NCBI GenBank assembly: GCA_045634325.1
Contig: JAZRAA010000034.1
Span: 1-64,000, forward strand
DNA: 64,000 nt
Reading direction: 5' to 3'
DNA from: URNF01 sp045634325
GTDB lineage: Bacteria; Bacillota; Clostridia; Oscillospirales; Acutalibacteraceae
The position numbers and the translations under genes are program-made. Positions 25,802-34,525 of this stretch are shown piece by piece. Numbering within the stretch: position 1 is the first letter of the stretch; every line of letters starts with the position of its first letter. The notes beneath the pieces are model-generated. The model was not told the DNA's origin and did not search any database. It worked only from the letters and a program-made list of their open reading frames with translations.

Positions 25802-27200
25802 GGGCATGCCCCTTTTTAACAAGCATTTGTTGCGCACTTTGGAGCAATGCACGACCGTTTACCGCAAGCAACACGATGAGCAACACCGCTTCTATCCATA
25901 TCCAGCCCTTGCATTCCAGTAACATCACCACCGCCTGTGCGGTCACGATGCCGAAATTGAGCAGAAAATGCGGTACATTCCACGCAATCGGGATGAACCG
26001 TCTGGTGTGCAACGCACGAATGACAAACACCGCCACATAACTGACAGCAGTAGAAACAGCGGCGCCTTGCACACCCCAAATCGGAATGAGCAAAAGGTTA
26101 CCCACAATATTCAAACCGCCGCCCAGACACGAAGTCCACAAGGTGCTGGTACTGCGTTTTTCCACCACGTACACAGTGCCAAGGAACGTGACCAAGCACG
26201 AAAAGGCGGTGGCGATGAGCAAAGTGGGAATATATTTCCAAGACTCATAAAAAGCATCCGAAACGAGAATTTTGGTGATGACCTTTGCAAACGCCACCAA
26301 ACCACCCGCCGCCGTGAACATCAAGGCATAGTACATGGAAAACACTTTGGTAAAAAAGTTTTTGCGTTCTACGGCACTCTTTTCGCCCAACACCGATAAC
26401 TGCCATGCATCCATAAAAATACTGCACAAAAGCACAAGAATGGTGGGAATTTTATACGACACAGCATACAAACCGTTGGCGTCCGCACCGAGAAACCATT
26501 TGATAATATAGCGGTCGGACACATCGGTTATCCACCACAAAACAGTGGTGGGAATGAGCGGTAACGCATACCGCAACATCGCACCCCAAGTGCTTTTACG
26601 GATAAATCCAAACCGTAACAAACGATATAATTTAGAAGCAAAAACAAGGTAGATAGTGGTGCAGACATCCGACAGAATAATCGCAAGAATATATCCCGTA
26701 ATGCCAAAATCCAGCACCACCAAGAACAGCACATCAAACAACAGTGTCAGCGCCGTGCCCAACACACCACCCAACGCAAACCGCCGCACGTTGCCCATCG
26801 CTTTGGTCAATCGTGCGCACAAGTAGTGAAGCATAGAGCACAAAATAAACAAATAAATGAGCGGCAGATATTCTGCAAAACCGTTAATCAAACGCAGTGC
26901 GGGGAACAAACAACAAAAAGCGCCGAAACCCAGCATAATGGTAACAAAACCTGTGGTAAACACGGTGCGCGGGTCGTTTTCACCGTCGGCGCCAAACCGC
27001 ATAATGCTTTCGTTGATACCCAGCGACACCAACGGAATTAACAAATTCGCCGCTTGCACCAACAAGTCCACCGTGCCGTATTCCCCTTGGGTCAGCACAT
27101 GCGTATATAAAGGCATCAACAAAAACGTCAGCAATTTAGAGCCAAACGTGCCGATACCCAGTATCACAGTTGTAGAAAATAATTTCTTGTAGCGATTCAT
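25794..27200 (-). CDS. Polysaccharide flippase (MOP superfamily, Wzx-like)
   Basis: This 468-residue polytopic membrane protein has about 12-14 hydrophobic segments. It starts STTVILGIGTFGSKLLTFLLMPLYTHVLTQGEYG, the signature of the oligosaccharide flippase family, which moves lipid-linked sugars outward. AGGAGG-type GGAGGC precedes the ATG. It lies far from the glycopolymer operon, which has its own ABC exporter, so it probably serves another glycan. TtcA overlaps its 3' end, an odd pairing with no evident functional link. A lipid II flippase role is possible but less likely. Confidence 0.88.
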   Translation of the reverse strand: MNRYKKLFSTTVILGIGTFGSKLLTFLLMPLYTHVLTQGEYGTVDLLVQAANLLIPLVSLGINESIMRFGADGENDPRTVFTTGFVTIMLGFGAFCCLFPALRLINGFAEYLPLIYLFILCSMLHYLCARLTKAMGNVRRFALGGVLGTALTLLFDVLFLVVLDFGITGYILAIILSDVCTTIYLVFASKLYRLLRFGFIRKSTWGAMLRYALPLIPTTVLWWITDVSDRYIIKWFLGADANGLYAVSYKIPTILVLLCSIFMDAWQLSVLGEKSAVERKNFFTKVFSMYYALMFTAAGGLVAFAKVITKILVSDAFYESWKYIPTLLIATAFSCLVTFLGTVYVVEKRSTSTLWTSCLGGGLNIVGNLLLIPIWGVQGAAVSTAVSYVAVFVIRALHTRRFIPIAWNVPHFLLNFGIVTAQAVVMLLECKGWIWIEAVLLIVLLAVNGRALLQSAQQMLVKKGHAHD

Positions 27201-27229
27201 ACACGCCTCCGAAAAAATGAATACATATT

Positions 27230-27258
27230 ATTTTACCCTTTTATGCGAAAAAAAGCAA
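27230..27258 (-). promoter_or_regulatory. Promoter of the flippase-ttcA operon
   Basis: On the minus strand, TTGCTT (27253-27258), 17-base spacer, TAAAAT (27230-27235). Confidence 0.6.
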
Positions 27259-27264
27259 GTGGCA

Positions 27265-27294
27265 TTGACAAAAGCGCTTGCAAAGTATTAAAAT
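27265..27294 (+). promoter_or_regulatory. Promoter of the hypothetical-tex-esterase operon
   Basis: TTGACA (27265-27270), 18-base spacer, TAAAAT (27289-27294), back-to-back with the flippase promoter. Confidence 0.6.
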
Positions 27295-27329
27295 TAGAAA
27301 GTAATTTCAGGTGAGTAGGAGGCAAAAAT

Positions 27330-27671
27330 ATGGGATTTTTCTCCCACCGAAAAGAGAAAAAAGAACGTGCACTCATCGACGCGTTGTGGGCTCGTTTGGA
27401 TGGAAAAGAACTGCAATACGTTGTGCGCCGCACCATGAACGCTGACGGTTCTCCCGCCGAACAAGTACTGGGCAAAGGCGGGCGTATTATGGCACCCGGA
27501 GATTTCATCAGTGTGTATGCCGGCGGTGTTGAAGTGTTCCGCAGTGACACACCATCCACCGTTTCCTGTGGCGAATTGATGGCACTAAACGGCGTTTTGA
27601 TACAAGGATTTAACCTCCTCACCAACGGCGACGATTCCTTGGTCGCCTACTATTCCTATTACCGAAAATAA
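27330..27671 (+). CDS. Conserved-looking hypothetical protein
   Basis: This 113-residue soluble protein is one I do not recognise. The N-terminus is basic and helical (SHRKEKKERALIDALWARLDG). The rest is predicted to be beta-rich: LQYVVRRTMNADGSPAEQ, GKGGRIMAPGDFISVYAGGVEVFRS, and a hydrophobic C-terminal part ending in YYSYYRK. There are no membrane segments, cysteines or catalytic motif. AGGAGG with good spacing precedes the ATG, and tex begins 11 bases after its stop, so it is certainly expressed with tex. Composition matches the neighbours. Confidence 0.75.
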   Translation: MGFFSHRKEKKERALIDALWARLDGKELQYVVRRTMNADGSPAEQVLGKGGRIMAPGDFISVYAGGVEVFRSDTPSTVSCGELMALNGVLIQGFNLLTNGDDSLVAYYSYYRK

Positions 27672-27682
27672 AGGAGAACCAC

Positions 27683-29842
27683 ATGGATATTATCGCAACA
27701 CTCGCAGGGGAACTGCACCTAAAACAAACGCAGGTGGAAAATACAATTAAGCTACTGGACGACGGCTGCACCGTTCCGTTTATCGCACGTTACCGCAAAG
27801 AAATGACCGGTTCGCTGGACGACCAGTTGGTGCGTGAATTGTCTGAACGCCTTGTATATTTGCGTAATCTCGACGAACAACGTGAAAAAGTGCGTGCCGC
27901 TATCACCGAACAAGAGAAAATGACCGATGAGATTGCCGCCGCTTTGGATGCGGCCGTAACCCTCACCGAAATTGACGATATTTACCGTCCCTATCGCCCA
28001 AAACGGCGCACCCGCGCATCCATGGCGAAAGAAAAGGGACTTGAACCGTTGGCAGACAAGCTGTATGCACAGGAAAAAGATTGTCCCCCACCCGAAACGC
28101 TTGCCGCCGCTTATCTTTCCGAACAGGTGCCGGATACCGATGCGGCTTTGCAAGGTGCGATGGATATTATCGCCGAAAACATCTCGGATGATGCCGCCAC
28201 CCGCAAACGTCTGCGCAATATTCTTTTCTTAAACGGTACTTTAACCTCCAAAGCCGCAAAAGAAGAACAAAGCGTATATAGCTTATACTATGATTTCGCA
28301 GAACCGCTCAAAAAAGTCGCAGGCCACCGTGTGCTCGCTATCAACCGCGGTGAACGGGAAGAATTTTTGAAAGTGGGCGTTTCCATGACCCCTGACCGCG
28401 CGTTGCGGGTGCTCGAAGCGGTGCATATCCGCGAAGGCAGTGCCGCCACGCCGCTGGTACGTGCCGCTGCTGCGGATGCGTATGACCGTTTGATTTTTCC
28501 GTCACTTGAACGCGAAATCCGCAACGAACTCACCGACACGGCAAGTGAAGCCGCTATCAAAGTGTTTTCCGCTAATTTACGGCAACTGCTCATGCAACCC
28601 CCTATCAAGGGTAAAGTGGCGCTCGGTCTCGACCCCGGCTACCGCACAGGTTGTAAGGTCGCCGTGGTGGATGCAACCGGCAAAGTATTGGATACAGGTG
28701 TTATCTACCCCGTGCCGCCGCACAATAAAATTGAACAAGCAAACCGTTTGGTGACCGATTGGATTGTCAAGCATGGTGTCGAGATTATCGCCATCGGCAA
28801 CGGCACCGCTTCCCACGAAACCGAAGTATTCGCCGCCGAGTTACTCAAAACCCTACCGCAAAAAGTGTCGTATATGGTGGTGAGCGAAGCGGGGGCTTCG
28901 GTGTATTCCGCTTCAAAATTGGCGGCAAAAGAATTTCCCGATTATGACGTTTCTCTGCGTAGTGCGGTGTCTATTGCACGCAGATTACAAGACCCGCTCG
29001 CCGAATTGGTGAAAATCGACCCCAAAGCCATTGGCGTCGGTCAGTATCAACACGATATGCCCCAAGCCCATTTGGCAGATGCCTTATCGGGTGTTGTAGA
29101 AGATTGCGTCAACGGTGTCGGCGTGGACTTGAACACCGCCTCCGCCCCCCTACTCGCACGTGTGGCGGGTATTTCCTCTACTGTCGCAAACAATATCGTC
29201 GCATACCGTGAAGAAAACGGTGCATTCGCCACCCGCACCGAGCTCAAAAAAGTTCCCAAACTGGGTCCCAAAGCATTTGAACAAGCGGCAGGTTTCCTGC
29301 GCATTCCCGACGGCAAACACCAACTTGACCGCACCGCCGTGCATCCCGAAAGTTATGCGGCGGCCCAAAAATTGCTGGAATTGTTTGAAATTGACCATAA
29401 AAAACTGCCCGAAAGCGCCGCCGATTTAAAAGAAAAATTGGATGCATACGGCGCACAAAAAGCCGCCGAACACATCGGCACAGGCGTTCCCACCTTGCTG
29501 GATATCGTTGCCGAGTTGCAACGTCCCGGACGTGACCCGCGTGACGAATTGCCGCCTCCGCTGTTGCGTACCGATGTGATGGGCATGGAAGATTTGGTCG
29601 TCGGTATGGAATTGACCGGCACGGTACGCAATATCATCGACTTTGGCGCATTTGTGGACATCGGCGTGCATCAGGATGGACTCGTGCATATCTCACAAAT
29701 CACCGACCGCTTTATCAAGCATCCGTTAGAAGTATTGAAAGTCGGTGACGTGGTCACAGTGTGGGTCATCAAAGTGGATGTGCCGCAAAAACGCATCAGC
29801 CTGACCATGAAACCACCCAAAACCGATAAAGGAGACGCGTAA
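27683..29842 (+). CDS. tex: Tex-family RNA-binding transcription accessory protein
   Basis: This 719-residue Tex/YhgF protein binds RNA and influences transcription. The N-terminal helical part has VPFIARYRKEMTG, the YqgF-like nuclease fold begins near 310 (ALGLDPGYRTGCKVAVVD), helix-hairpin-helix repeats lie at ~490-555 (DLNTASAPLLARVAGIS, KVPKLGPKAFEQAAGFLRI), and the S1 domain fills ~640-712 (GTVRNIIDFGAFVDIGVHQDGLVHIS). All Tex domains are present in the usual order and length. AAAGGAGAACC precedes the ATG. The stop TAA shares its last base with the next ATG. Confidence 0.96.
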   Translation: MDIIATLAGELHLKQTQVENTIKLLDDGCTVPFIARYRKEMTGSLDDQLVRELSERLVYLRNLDEQREKVRAAITEQEKMTDEIAAALDAAVTLTEIDDIYRPYRPKRRTRASMAKEKGLEPLADKLYAQEKDCPPPETLAAAYLSEQVPDTDAALQGAMDIIAENISDDAATRKRLRNILFLNGTLTSKAAKEEQSVYSLYYDFAEPLKKVAGHRVLAINRGEREEFLKVGVSMTPDRALRVLEAVHIREGSAATPLVRAAAADAYDRLIFPSLEREIRNELTDTASEAAIKVFSANLRQLLMQPPIKGKVALGLDPGYRTGCKVAVVDATGKVLDTGVIYPVPPHNKIEQANRLVTDWIVKHGVEIIAIGNGTASHETEVFAAELLKTLPQKVSYMVVSEAGASVYSASKLAAKEFPDYDVSLRSAVSIARRLQDPLAELVKIDPKAIGVGQYQHDMPQAHLADALSGVVEDCVNGVGVDLNTASAPLLARVAGISSTVANNIVAYREENGAFATRTELKKVPKLGPKAFEQAAGFLRIPDGKHQLDRTAVHPESYAAAQKLLELFEIDHKKLPESAADLKEKLDAYGAQKAAEHIGTGVPTLLDIVAELQRPGRDPRDELPPPLLRTDVMGMEDLVVGMELTGTVRNIIDFGAFVDIGVHQDGLVHISQITDRFIKHPLEVLKVGDVVTVWVIKVDVPQKRISLTMKPPKTDKGDA

Positions 29843-30666
29843 TGCTGTATCAAAACATCGAATTATCGGTGGATTGCGCACCCGCAGGTGTGCAAGGTAT
29901 CGCCAAGGCAACCCTCACCGCATATATTCTCGACCCCGTTGGAGAGGTGGAGGCGAATCGGCATCGTCCCGCCGTGGTGATTTGTCCGGGCGGCGCGTAT
30001 GCCAGAACTTCCGACCGAGAAGGAGAGCCTGTCGCACGCCGTTTTCTTGCGGCGGGATACAATGCCTTTGTACTATGGTACGAGACACAAAAACTGCCCT
30101 TTCCCTCTCACTTGTTGATGGCTGCAAAAGCGGTGGCAACCGTACGTGAACGTGCAAAAGAATGGTACATCGACCCCAATACCGTGATTATCGCGGGATT
30201 TTCAGCCGGCGGTCATTTGGCGGGGAGTTTAGGTGTGTTGTGGAACCGTGATTACGTCAAAGATACACTGGGATATCACCAACAAGAGCATCGTCCCAAC
30301 GGCATGATTCTTTCCTATCCCGTTATCACTTCGGGCGAATTCGCCCACAGGGAATCTTTCCAATACCTGTTGTTAGACCGATATAGTGAGCAACTGTTAG
30401 AGGAAACCTCACTGGAAAAACAAGTGTCAGCGGATACTGTTCCCGCATTTATTTGGCACACGTTTGAAGATGCCTCCGTGCCGGTGGAAAATACACTGTT
30501 GATGGCAACCGCTTTGCGCAAAAACGGTATACCGACCGAACTACACGTTTTCCCGAAAGGCTGGCACGGTTTATCCCTCGCCACACCCGAAGTGGGCGGT
30601 GGCCCTGTGGAATGTGCCATGTGGCCGGATTTGAGCATACGTTGGATTGCAAATTTACATGAATGA
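29842..30666 (+). CDS. Alpha/beta-hydrolase (acetyl-esterase-like)
   Basis: This 274-residue cytoplasmic alpha/beta hydrolase is related to BD-FAE/acetylxylan-type esterases. AVVICPGGAY carries the oxyanion-hole glycines, GFSAGGH the nucleophile Ser near 120, HTFEDASVPVEN the Asp near 208, and GWHGLS the His near 241. There is no signal peptide, so it would deacylate sugars after uptake. It overlaps the tex stop by one base (TAATG), with AAAGGAG inside the end of tex, and closes this operon at a strong terminator. Substrate unknown. Confidence 0.82.
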   Translation: MLYQNIELSVDCAPAGVQGIAKATLTAYILDPVGEVEANRHRPAVVICPGGAYARTSDREGEPVARRFLAAGYNAFVLWYETQKLPFPSHLLMAAKAVATVRERAKEWYIDPNTVIIAGFSAGGHLAGSLGVLWNRDYVKDTLGYHQQEHRPNGMILSYPVITSGEFAHRESFQYLLLDRYSEQLLEETSLEKQVSADTVPAFIWHTFEDASVPVENTLLMATALRKNGIPTELHVFPKGWHGLSLATPEVGGGPVECAMWPDLSIRWIANLHE

Positions 30667-30699
30667 AAAAAGAGCCTTGCATCACGCAAGGCTCTTTTT
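30667..30699. terminator. Bidirectional terminator
   Basis: A perfect 14-bp stem (30667-30680 with 30686-30699) and loop ATCAC. It serves the esterase and, in reverse, the yerC gene. Confidence 0.9.
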
Positions 30700-30708
30700 G
30701 TATTTTAC

Positions 30709-30984
30709 TTATAAAAATTTTCTATAACCCTCGCCATATTGCAAGCAACGGGATACACGGCTGAGTGTTGCGGAGGAAATGTCGGTCTGTTCAATGACCT
30801 GCGCATACGTTTTTCCCTCTTTGAGCAATTTGGCGGCGCCCAAACGCTGTGCCATCTGCTCAATTTCCTTGTCGGTGCAAAGGTCGGCAAAAAACTCTGC
30901 ATATTCCTCTTCCGTTTTTAAAGAAAGCAATGTCGTATACAAATCCGCAATCAACTGCGCATGATTTTTTCGTTCTTTCACCAT
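30709..30984 (-). CDS. yerC: TrpR-like protein, YerC/YecD family
   Basis: This 91-residue helical DNA-binding protein is of the TrpR superfamily. The family pattern is clear: LCTDKEIEQMAQRLGAAKLLKEGKTYAQVIEQTDISSATLSRVSRCLQYG, where the second half is the helix-turn-helix. ATG 30984, just after GAGGTGA, is preferred over the GTG at 30999, which would overlap the preceding stop; GTG 30981 is also possible. It is the last gene of the amino acid transporter operon, directly behind the ATPase gene, and may regulate amino acid metabolism. Its ligand is not evident. Confidence 0.88.
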   Translation of the reverse strand: MVKERKNHAQLIADLYTTLLSLKTEEEYAEFFADLCTDKEIEQMAQRLGAAKLLKEGKTYAQVIEQTDISSATLSRVSRCLQYGEGYRKFL

Positions 30985-30992
30985 TTCACCTC

Positions 30993-31742
30993 TTAGCACG
31001 ATTTACTGAGAAAAGCACGGGTCTTTTCGGACTTAGGCGCGTCAAACACCTGCTCGGGTGTACCCATTTCCTCAATCACACCGTCCGCCATGAAAATGAC
31101 TTTGTCCGACACGCTACGGGCAAATTCCATTTCATGTGTCACCACAATCATGGTGCTGTCTTTACTTTTAAGACCACGAATGACCTTCAGCACCTCGCCC
31201 GTCAGCTCAGGGTCAAGCGCAGAAGTCGGCTCATCAAAACACAAAATGTCGGGGTTCATCGCAAGTGCTCTCGCAATCGCCACACGCTGTTGCTGTCCGC
31301 CGGACAGTTGACAGGGATATTTATCCATGTGTGCGGTCAAGCCCACCCGCTCAATGAGTTTGCTAGCAAGCGCATCAATTTCTTCCGCTGTGCCACGCTT
31401 TAAAAGAGTGGGTGCCAAGGTGACGTTTTGCAATACTGTATATTGCGGGAAAAGGTTAAAGTTCTGGAAAACCAAGCCGAAATGCAGACGGTTTTCCCGC
31501 ACCTTTTCGTCACTCATGATTTCTTTGAGAGAGGCATCAAACAACGTCTCTCCACCCACACAAATCGTACCCGCATCCGGTGTTTCCAAAAAATTCAGAC
31601 ACCGTAAAAGCGTCGTCTTGCCTGAACCTGACGAACCGATAATGGACAGCACCTCACCTTTTTCAAGCGAGAAGCCGATGCCTTTTAACACTTCTGTTTT
31701 GCCAAAGCTTTTTTGTATGTTATTGACCTCTAATAATGCCAT
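30993..31742 (-). CDS. Polar amino acid ABC transporter, ATP-binding protein
   Basis: This 249-residue ATPase is of the GlnQ/HisP type. Walker A is GSSGSGKTT (~37-45), Q-loop GLVFQNFNLFPQ, signature LSGGQQQRVAIARALA, Walker B ILCFDEPTSALDPE, and the switch His is in VVTHEMEFA. CAGGAG precedes the ATG. The permease stop is 3 bases upstream, and the binding-protein gene precedes that. It energises import of an amino acid. Confidence 0.94.
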   Translation of the reverse strand: MALLEVNNIQKSFGKTEVLKGIGFSLEKGEVLSIIGSSGSGKTTLLRCLNFLETPDAGTICVGGETLFDASLKEIMSDEKVRENRLHFGLVFQNFNLFPQYTVLQNVTLAPTLLKRGTAEEIDALASKLIERVGLTAHMDKYPCQLSGGQQQRVAIARALAMNPDILCFDEPTSALDPELTGEVLKVIRGLKSKDSTMIVVTHEMEFARSVSDKVIFMADGVIEEMGTPEQVFDAPKSEKTRAFLSKSC

Positions 31743-31745
31743 ACG

Positions 31746-32441
31746 TTAACTCCTGAAATAACTCAGTTTCTTTTCCAATTTGCCAAGGCAAATGGTCAAA
31801 ATACCGACAAAAATCAAATAGAACACACCGGTATAGAACAACGGCCACACCATCGCTTTGGTAGCGGCAAGTTCTTTTGCCTGCTTGATAATCTCGCAAA
31901 CAACAATGCAGTTTGCCAATGCGGTATCTTTAATCAGCGTGATGATTTCGTTGGACATGGGCGGTACAATGCGTTTGACAACCTGTTTCAACACAATTTT
32001 ACGGAACACTTGAGACTTGGTCAATCCCAATACAAAGCCCGCTTCATATTGCCCATAAGAAATGCTCTCAATACCGCCACGGTATATTTCAGAAAAATAG
32101 CAAGCGTAATTGATGGTAAAAGCAATCAACACAGCTACAATTCTGCCGGCATCGTGCACACCGTAGTTGATAAGCATAAATCTATCCACTTGACTGAATA
32201 TCGGTGTGTTAAACAACAAACCGGGTACGTAGTAAATGATAAAAATCTGCAACATCAACGGGATACCGCGGACTATCCAAACAACTACCTTTGAAACTGC
32301 TTGTAACGGTTTAAAACGGCTCATAGAACAAAACGCTATAGGCAAACCAAGCGGTGCGCCGCAAAGCAGCGTCACCGCAAAGATTAGCAACGATATTTTG
32401 AAGCCGTCAAACAGAAATGCAGTAACTTCCCAAAATGACAT
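31746..32441 (-). CDS. Polar amino acid ABC transporter, permease
   Basis: This 231-residue HisM/GlnP-type permease has about five membrane segments. The family features are WIVRGIPLMLQIFIIYYV near the N-terminus and the EAA loop, YEAGFVLGLTKSQVFRKIVLKQ, which contacts the ATPase. GGAGAA precedes the ATG. It sits 26 bases after the binding-protein gene and 3 bases before the ATPase gene. The permease forms a homodimer in this family when only one permease gene is present, as here. Confidence 0.93.
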   Translation of the reverse strand: MSFWEVTAFLFDGFKISLLIFAVTLLCGAPLGLPIAFCSMSRFKPLQAVSKVVVWIVRGIPLMLQIFIIYYVPGLLFNTPIFSQVDRFMLINYGVHDAGRIVAVLIAFTINYACYFSEIYRGGIESISYGQYEAGFVLGLTKSQVFRKIVLKQVVKRIVPPMSNEIITLIKDTALANCIVVCEIIKQAKELAATKAMVWPLFYTGVFYLIFVGILTICLGKLEKKLSYFRS

Positions 32442-32467
32442 ATCTGTTCTCCAAACTTAAAAACGAA

Positions 32468-33253
32468 TTATTTCTGGTCAGAAAAATCTTTGATCGCCGT
32501 ATTAGCAACGCCGTATTTCTCTGCCAAAGCAGCAATGGTGCCATCAGCGCCGAGTTTTTCGAGTTGCTCGTTCACTTTAGCGGTCAACTCACTGCCTTTT
32601 TTGAAGCCGACAGCATAGTATTCCACATCACTGGAAAGTGCGTCCACGGTGGTCAGGCTTGCATAGTCGCCTTTGCCGCAATAGCTCTTTGCGAGCTGTG
32701 CATCCACAACTGCGAAATCAGCAGTGCCGGAATTCACTTCAAACAAACAATCGGTTTGGGTCAAGAAACTCTTGTAGTTGATGCCCTCGAAAGCCTTGGC
32801 ATACGTCTCGCCTGCAGAACCGCCCTCAGCAATACCGATTTTGCCGTTCAAATCTGCCGCAGCAGCAATGTTCGCATCCGATTTCACAACCACAACCTGA
32901 CGGTTCTCCATGTAATTATAGGAGAAATCTACCTTGTCAGCACGTGCAATGCCGTCATCATCAGCGGTGTTGCAAGTGAAGCCGTTCCACACGCAATCAA
33001 TCGCGCCGGAATTCAAATCGGTGTATTTGCTGGACCAGTCTATTTCTTGGAAAATGACTTCATAGCCGAGATTTTCGAAAACTTTCTGCGCCAATTCGGT
33101 ATCATAACCGACCAACGTGCCGTTTTCATCTTTGTAGTTTTGCGGTGCATAAATGGTGTAACCGACAACTACGCTTTTTTTGCTTTGACCGCAGCCTGCA
33201 AAGCAGCCCACAATCATCAAAACTGCCAAAACCAATGCGAATACCTTTTTCAT
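32468..33253 (-). CDS. Polar amino acid ABC transporter, substrate-binding lipoprotein
   Basis: This 261-residue solute-binding protein has a lipoprotein signal: MKKVFALVLAVLMIVG followed by lipobox FAGC at about residue 21. The mature protein is a periplasmic-binding-protein family 3 fold (VGYDTELAQKVFENLGYEV, CVWNGFTCN, FADVVDAQ-like VNSGTADFAVVDAQLAKSY). GAGGGT precedes the ATG. It is the first gene of the transporter operon, driven by 33299-33327. An Asp/Arg pair typical of amino acid ligands is likely present, but the exact amino acid cannot be called; cystine or a polar amino acid are candidates. Confidence 0.93.
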   Translation of the reverse strand: MKKVFALVLAVLMIVGCFAGCGQSKKSVVVGYTIYAPQNYKDENGTLVGYDTELAQKVFENLGYEVIFQEIDWSSKYTDLNSGAIDCVWNGFTCNTADDDGIARADKVDFSYNYMENRQVVVVKSDANIAAAADLNGKIGIAEGGSAGETYAKAFEGINYKSFLTQTDCLFEVNSGTADFAVVDAQLAKSYCGKGDYASLTTVDALSSDVEYYAVGFKKGSELTAKVNEQLEKLGADGTIAALAEKYGVANTAIKDFSDQK

Positions 33254-33298
33254 ATCAATACCCTCTTTTCCTCTTGCGAGAATTTTTATGATGGGTAT

Positions 33299-33327
33299 AG
33301 TATACTTTAATTCGATAAAGTTGTAAA
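33299..33327 (-). promoter_or_regulatory. Promoter of the amino acid transporter operon, with embedded palindrome
   Basis: On the minus strand, TTTACA (33322-33327), 17-base spacer, TATACT (33299-33304). The spacer edges form ACTTTA/TAAAGT (33304-33321), a 6-bp-arm palindrome that could be a repressor site. Confidence 0.6.
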
Positions 33328-33385
33328 GTGTTTTTTGGCATTTTTTTGAAGTTTGTGCAATTTACCACAATAAAGTGATAAAGCA

Positions 33386-33421
33386 AAGGTGCTGTTGGGC
33401 AATTCTGCCAAACAGCACCTT
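33386..33421 (-). terminator. Terminator of the DegV gene
   Basis: Arms AAGGTGCTGTT and AACAGCACCTT plus GGC/GCC after one mismatch. The hairpin is strong, but the trailing T-tract on the minus strand is weak. Confidence 0.6.
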
Positions 33422-33444
33422 ATATACATTATATTGTAGTCTGT

Positions 33445-34305
33445 TTATCGCTCGTTTGCCACAAAGAACAGTGCGAGCGTACCCGGGCCGCTGTGTGCGC
33501 CGATGACGGGGCCGACAAATTCCGTGAACAAAATGTCCACACCGTATTTTTCTTTCATAATGGATGCCAATTTCTCTGCATCCTCCAAGCAGTCACCATG
33601 ACAGATGCACACGGGTGCTGTGCGGTCAAACACGGTTTCGCCGTATTTATCTGCCAACGCTTCAATGGCCGCCGCACGTCCACGTACCTTGGTGATGTTT
33701 ACCAAATGGCCCTCATCGTCCATGTGCAAAATCGGTTTAATGCCAAGCATCGTGCCAACCAATGCCACCGTACCACTGATTCTGCCGCCACGTTTTAAGA
33801 ACATCAAATCGTCCACCGTAAACCAATGCGCTAAGCGGGGACGCAGTTCTTCTAAGTACGCACAAACTTCCTCTATCGTGGCACCGCTGTTTTGTTTTTG
33901 CAGTGCCATAGACAAAAACATACCTTGTCCGACGGAAGCGCACAGCGTATCAAAGGGCACTACACGATTTTGGGGATATTCCTCAGCAAGTTCGGTAGCG
34001 GCAATGACCGCAGACTGATACGTTGTGCTCAACCCCGAAGAAAAACCGAGATATAAAACATCTTTGCCCTGTTGCAACAGCGGTGCAAAAAACTCTTTGA
34101 AACCCGCAATATTCACAGCAGATGTACGAGCGGTTTTTCCATCACGCAATTTGCCGAAAAATTCTTTGGGTTCAATTTCATTATTCTTGCGATTGTCCTC
34201 ACCTTCCACCAAAACATCCAGTTGGATGGAAGCCACATTCCATTCACGCAAAGTTTCTTCCCGTAAATCACAAGAAGAATCGGTGACAATAATATACTCA
34301 GACAT
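33445..34305 (-). CDS. DegV family fatty-acid-binding protein
   Basis: This 286-residue DegV-fold protein binds a long-chain fatty acid in Firmicutes (FakB role, delivering it to the kinase FakA). The start YIIVTDSSCDLREETL, the middle RTSAVNIAGF and LGFSSGLSTTYQSA, FLKRGGRISGTVALVGTMLGIKPI, and the terminal VGPVIGAHSGPGTLALFF are the DegV signatures. ATG 34305 follows GGGAGG; the frame runs 18 codons further upstream, past the promoter -10. No fakA gene is in the window. Several DegV paralogues with different acyl specificity are usual. Confidence 0.92.
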   Translation of the reverse strand: MSEYIIVTDSSCDLREETLREWNVASIQLDVLVEGEDNRKNNEIEPKEFFGKLRDGKTARTSAVNIAGFKEFFAPLLQQGKDVLYLGFSSGLSTTYQSAVIAATELAEEYPQNRVVPFDTLCASVGQGMFLSMALQKQNSGATIEEVCAYLEELRPRLAHWFTVDDLMFLKRGGRISGTVALVGTMLGIKPILHMDDEGHLVNITKVRGRAAAIEALADKYGETVFDRTAPVCICHGDCLEDAEKLASIMKEKYGVDILFTEFVGPVIGAHSGPGTLALFFVANER

Positions 34306-34345
34306 ATTTTTAAACCTCCCTGCGACACTGTGCGCCGCATTTCTG

Positions 34346-34373
34346 ACAATAGCATACACGCTGCCACTGTCAA
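34346..34373 (-). promoter_or_regulatory. Promoter of the DegV gene
   Basis: On the minus strand, TTGACA (34368-34373), 16-base spacer, TATTGT (34346-34351). Confidence 0.55.
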
Positions 34374-34407
34374 AGTCACGAAACTTTTGTCGAGATGCTC
34401 TCTACAT

Positions 34408-34456
34408 CACTCTACCGAAGCGGTAGAGTGTTTTCTCTCACTCTACCGCCGGTAGA
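34408..34456. promoter_or_regulatory. Two tandem palindromic boxes upstream of the XRE regulator gene
   Basis: Box 1 has perfect 10-base arms CACTCTACCG (34408-34417) and CGGTAGAGTG (34421-34430). Box 2 has TCTACCG/CGGTAGA (34442-34448 with 34450-34456), with CAC again before its left arm. The centres are 30 bp apart, and box 2 ends 8 bases before the -35 of the regulator gene. Neither has a T-tract suitable for a terminator in the plus direction beyond TTTT. Confidence 0.6.
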
Positions 34457-34464
34457 ATACACAC

Positions 34465-34493
34465 TTGCAAGTCGGCAAAAACTGTGGTAAAAT
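34465..34493 (+). promoter_or_regulatory. Promoter of the XRE regulator gene
   Basis: TTGCAA (34465-34470), 17-base spacer, TAAAAT (34488-34493). Confidence 0.7.
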
Positions 34494-34525
34494 ATAAGTG
34501 TAATAACCGAAAGGACAAAAAACGT

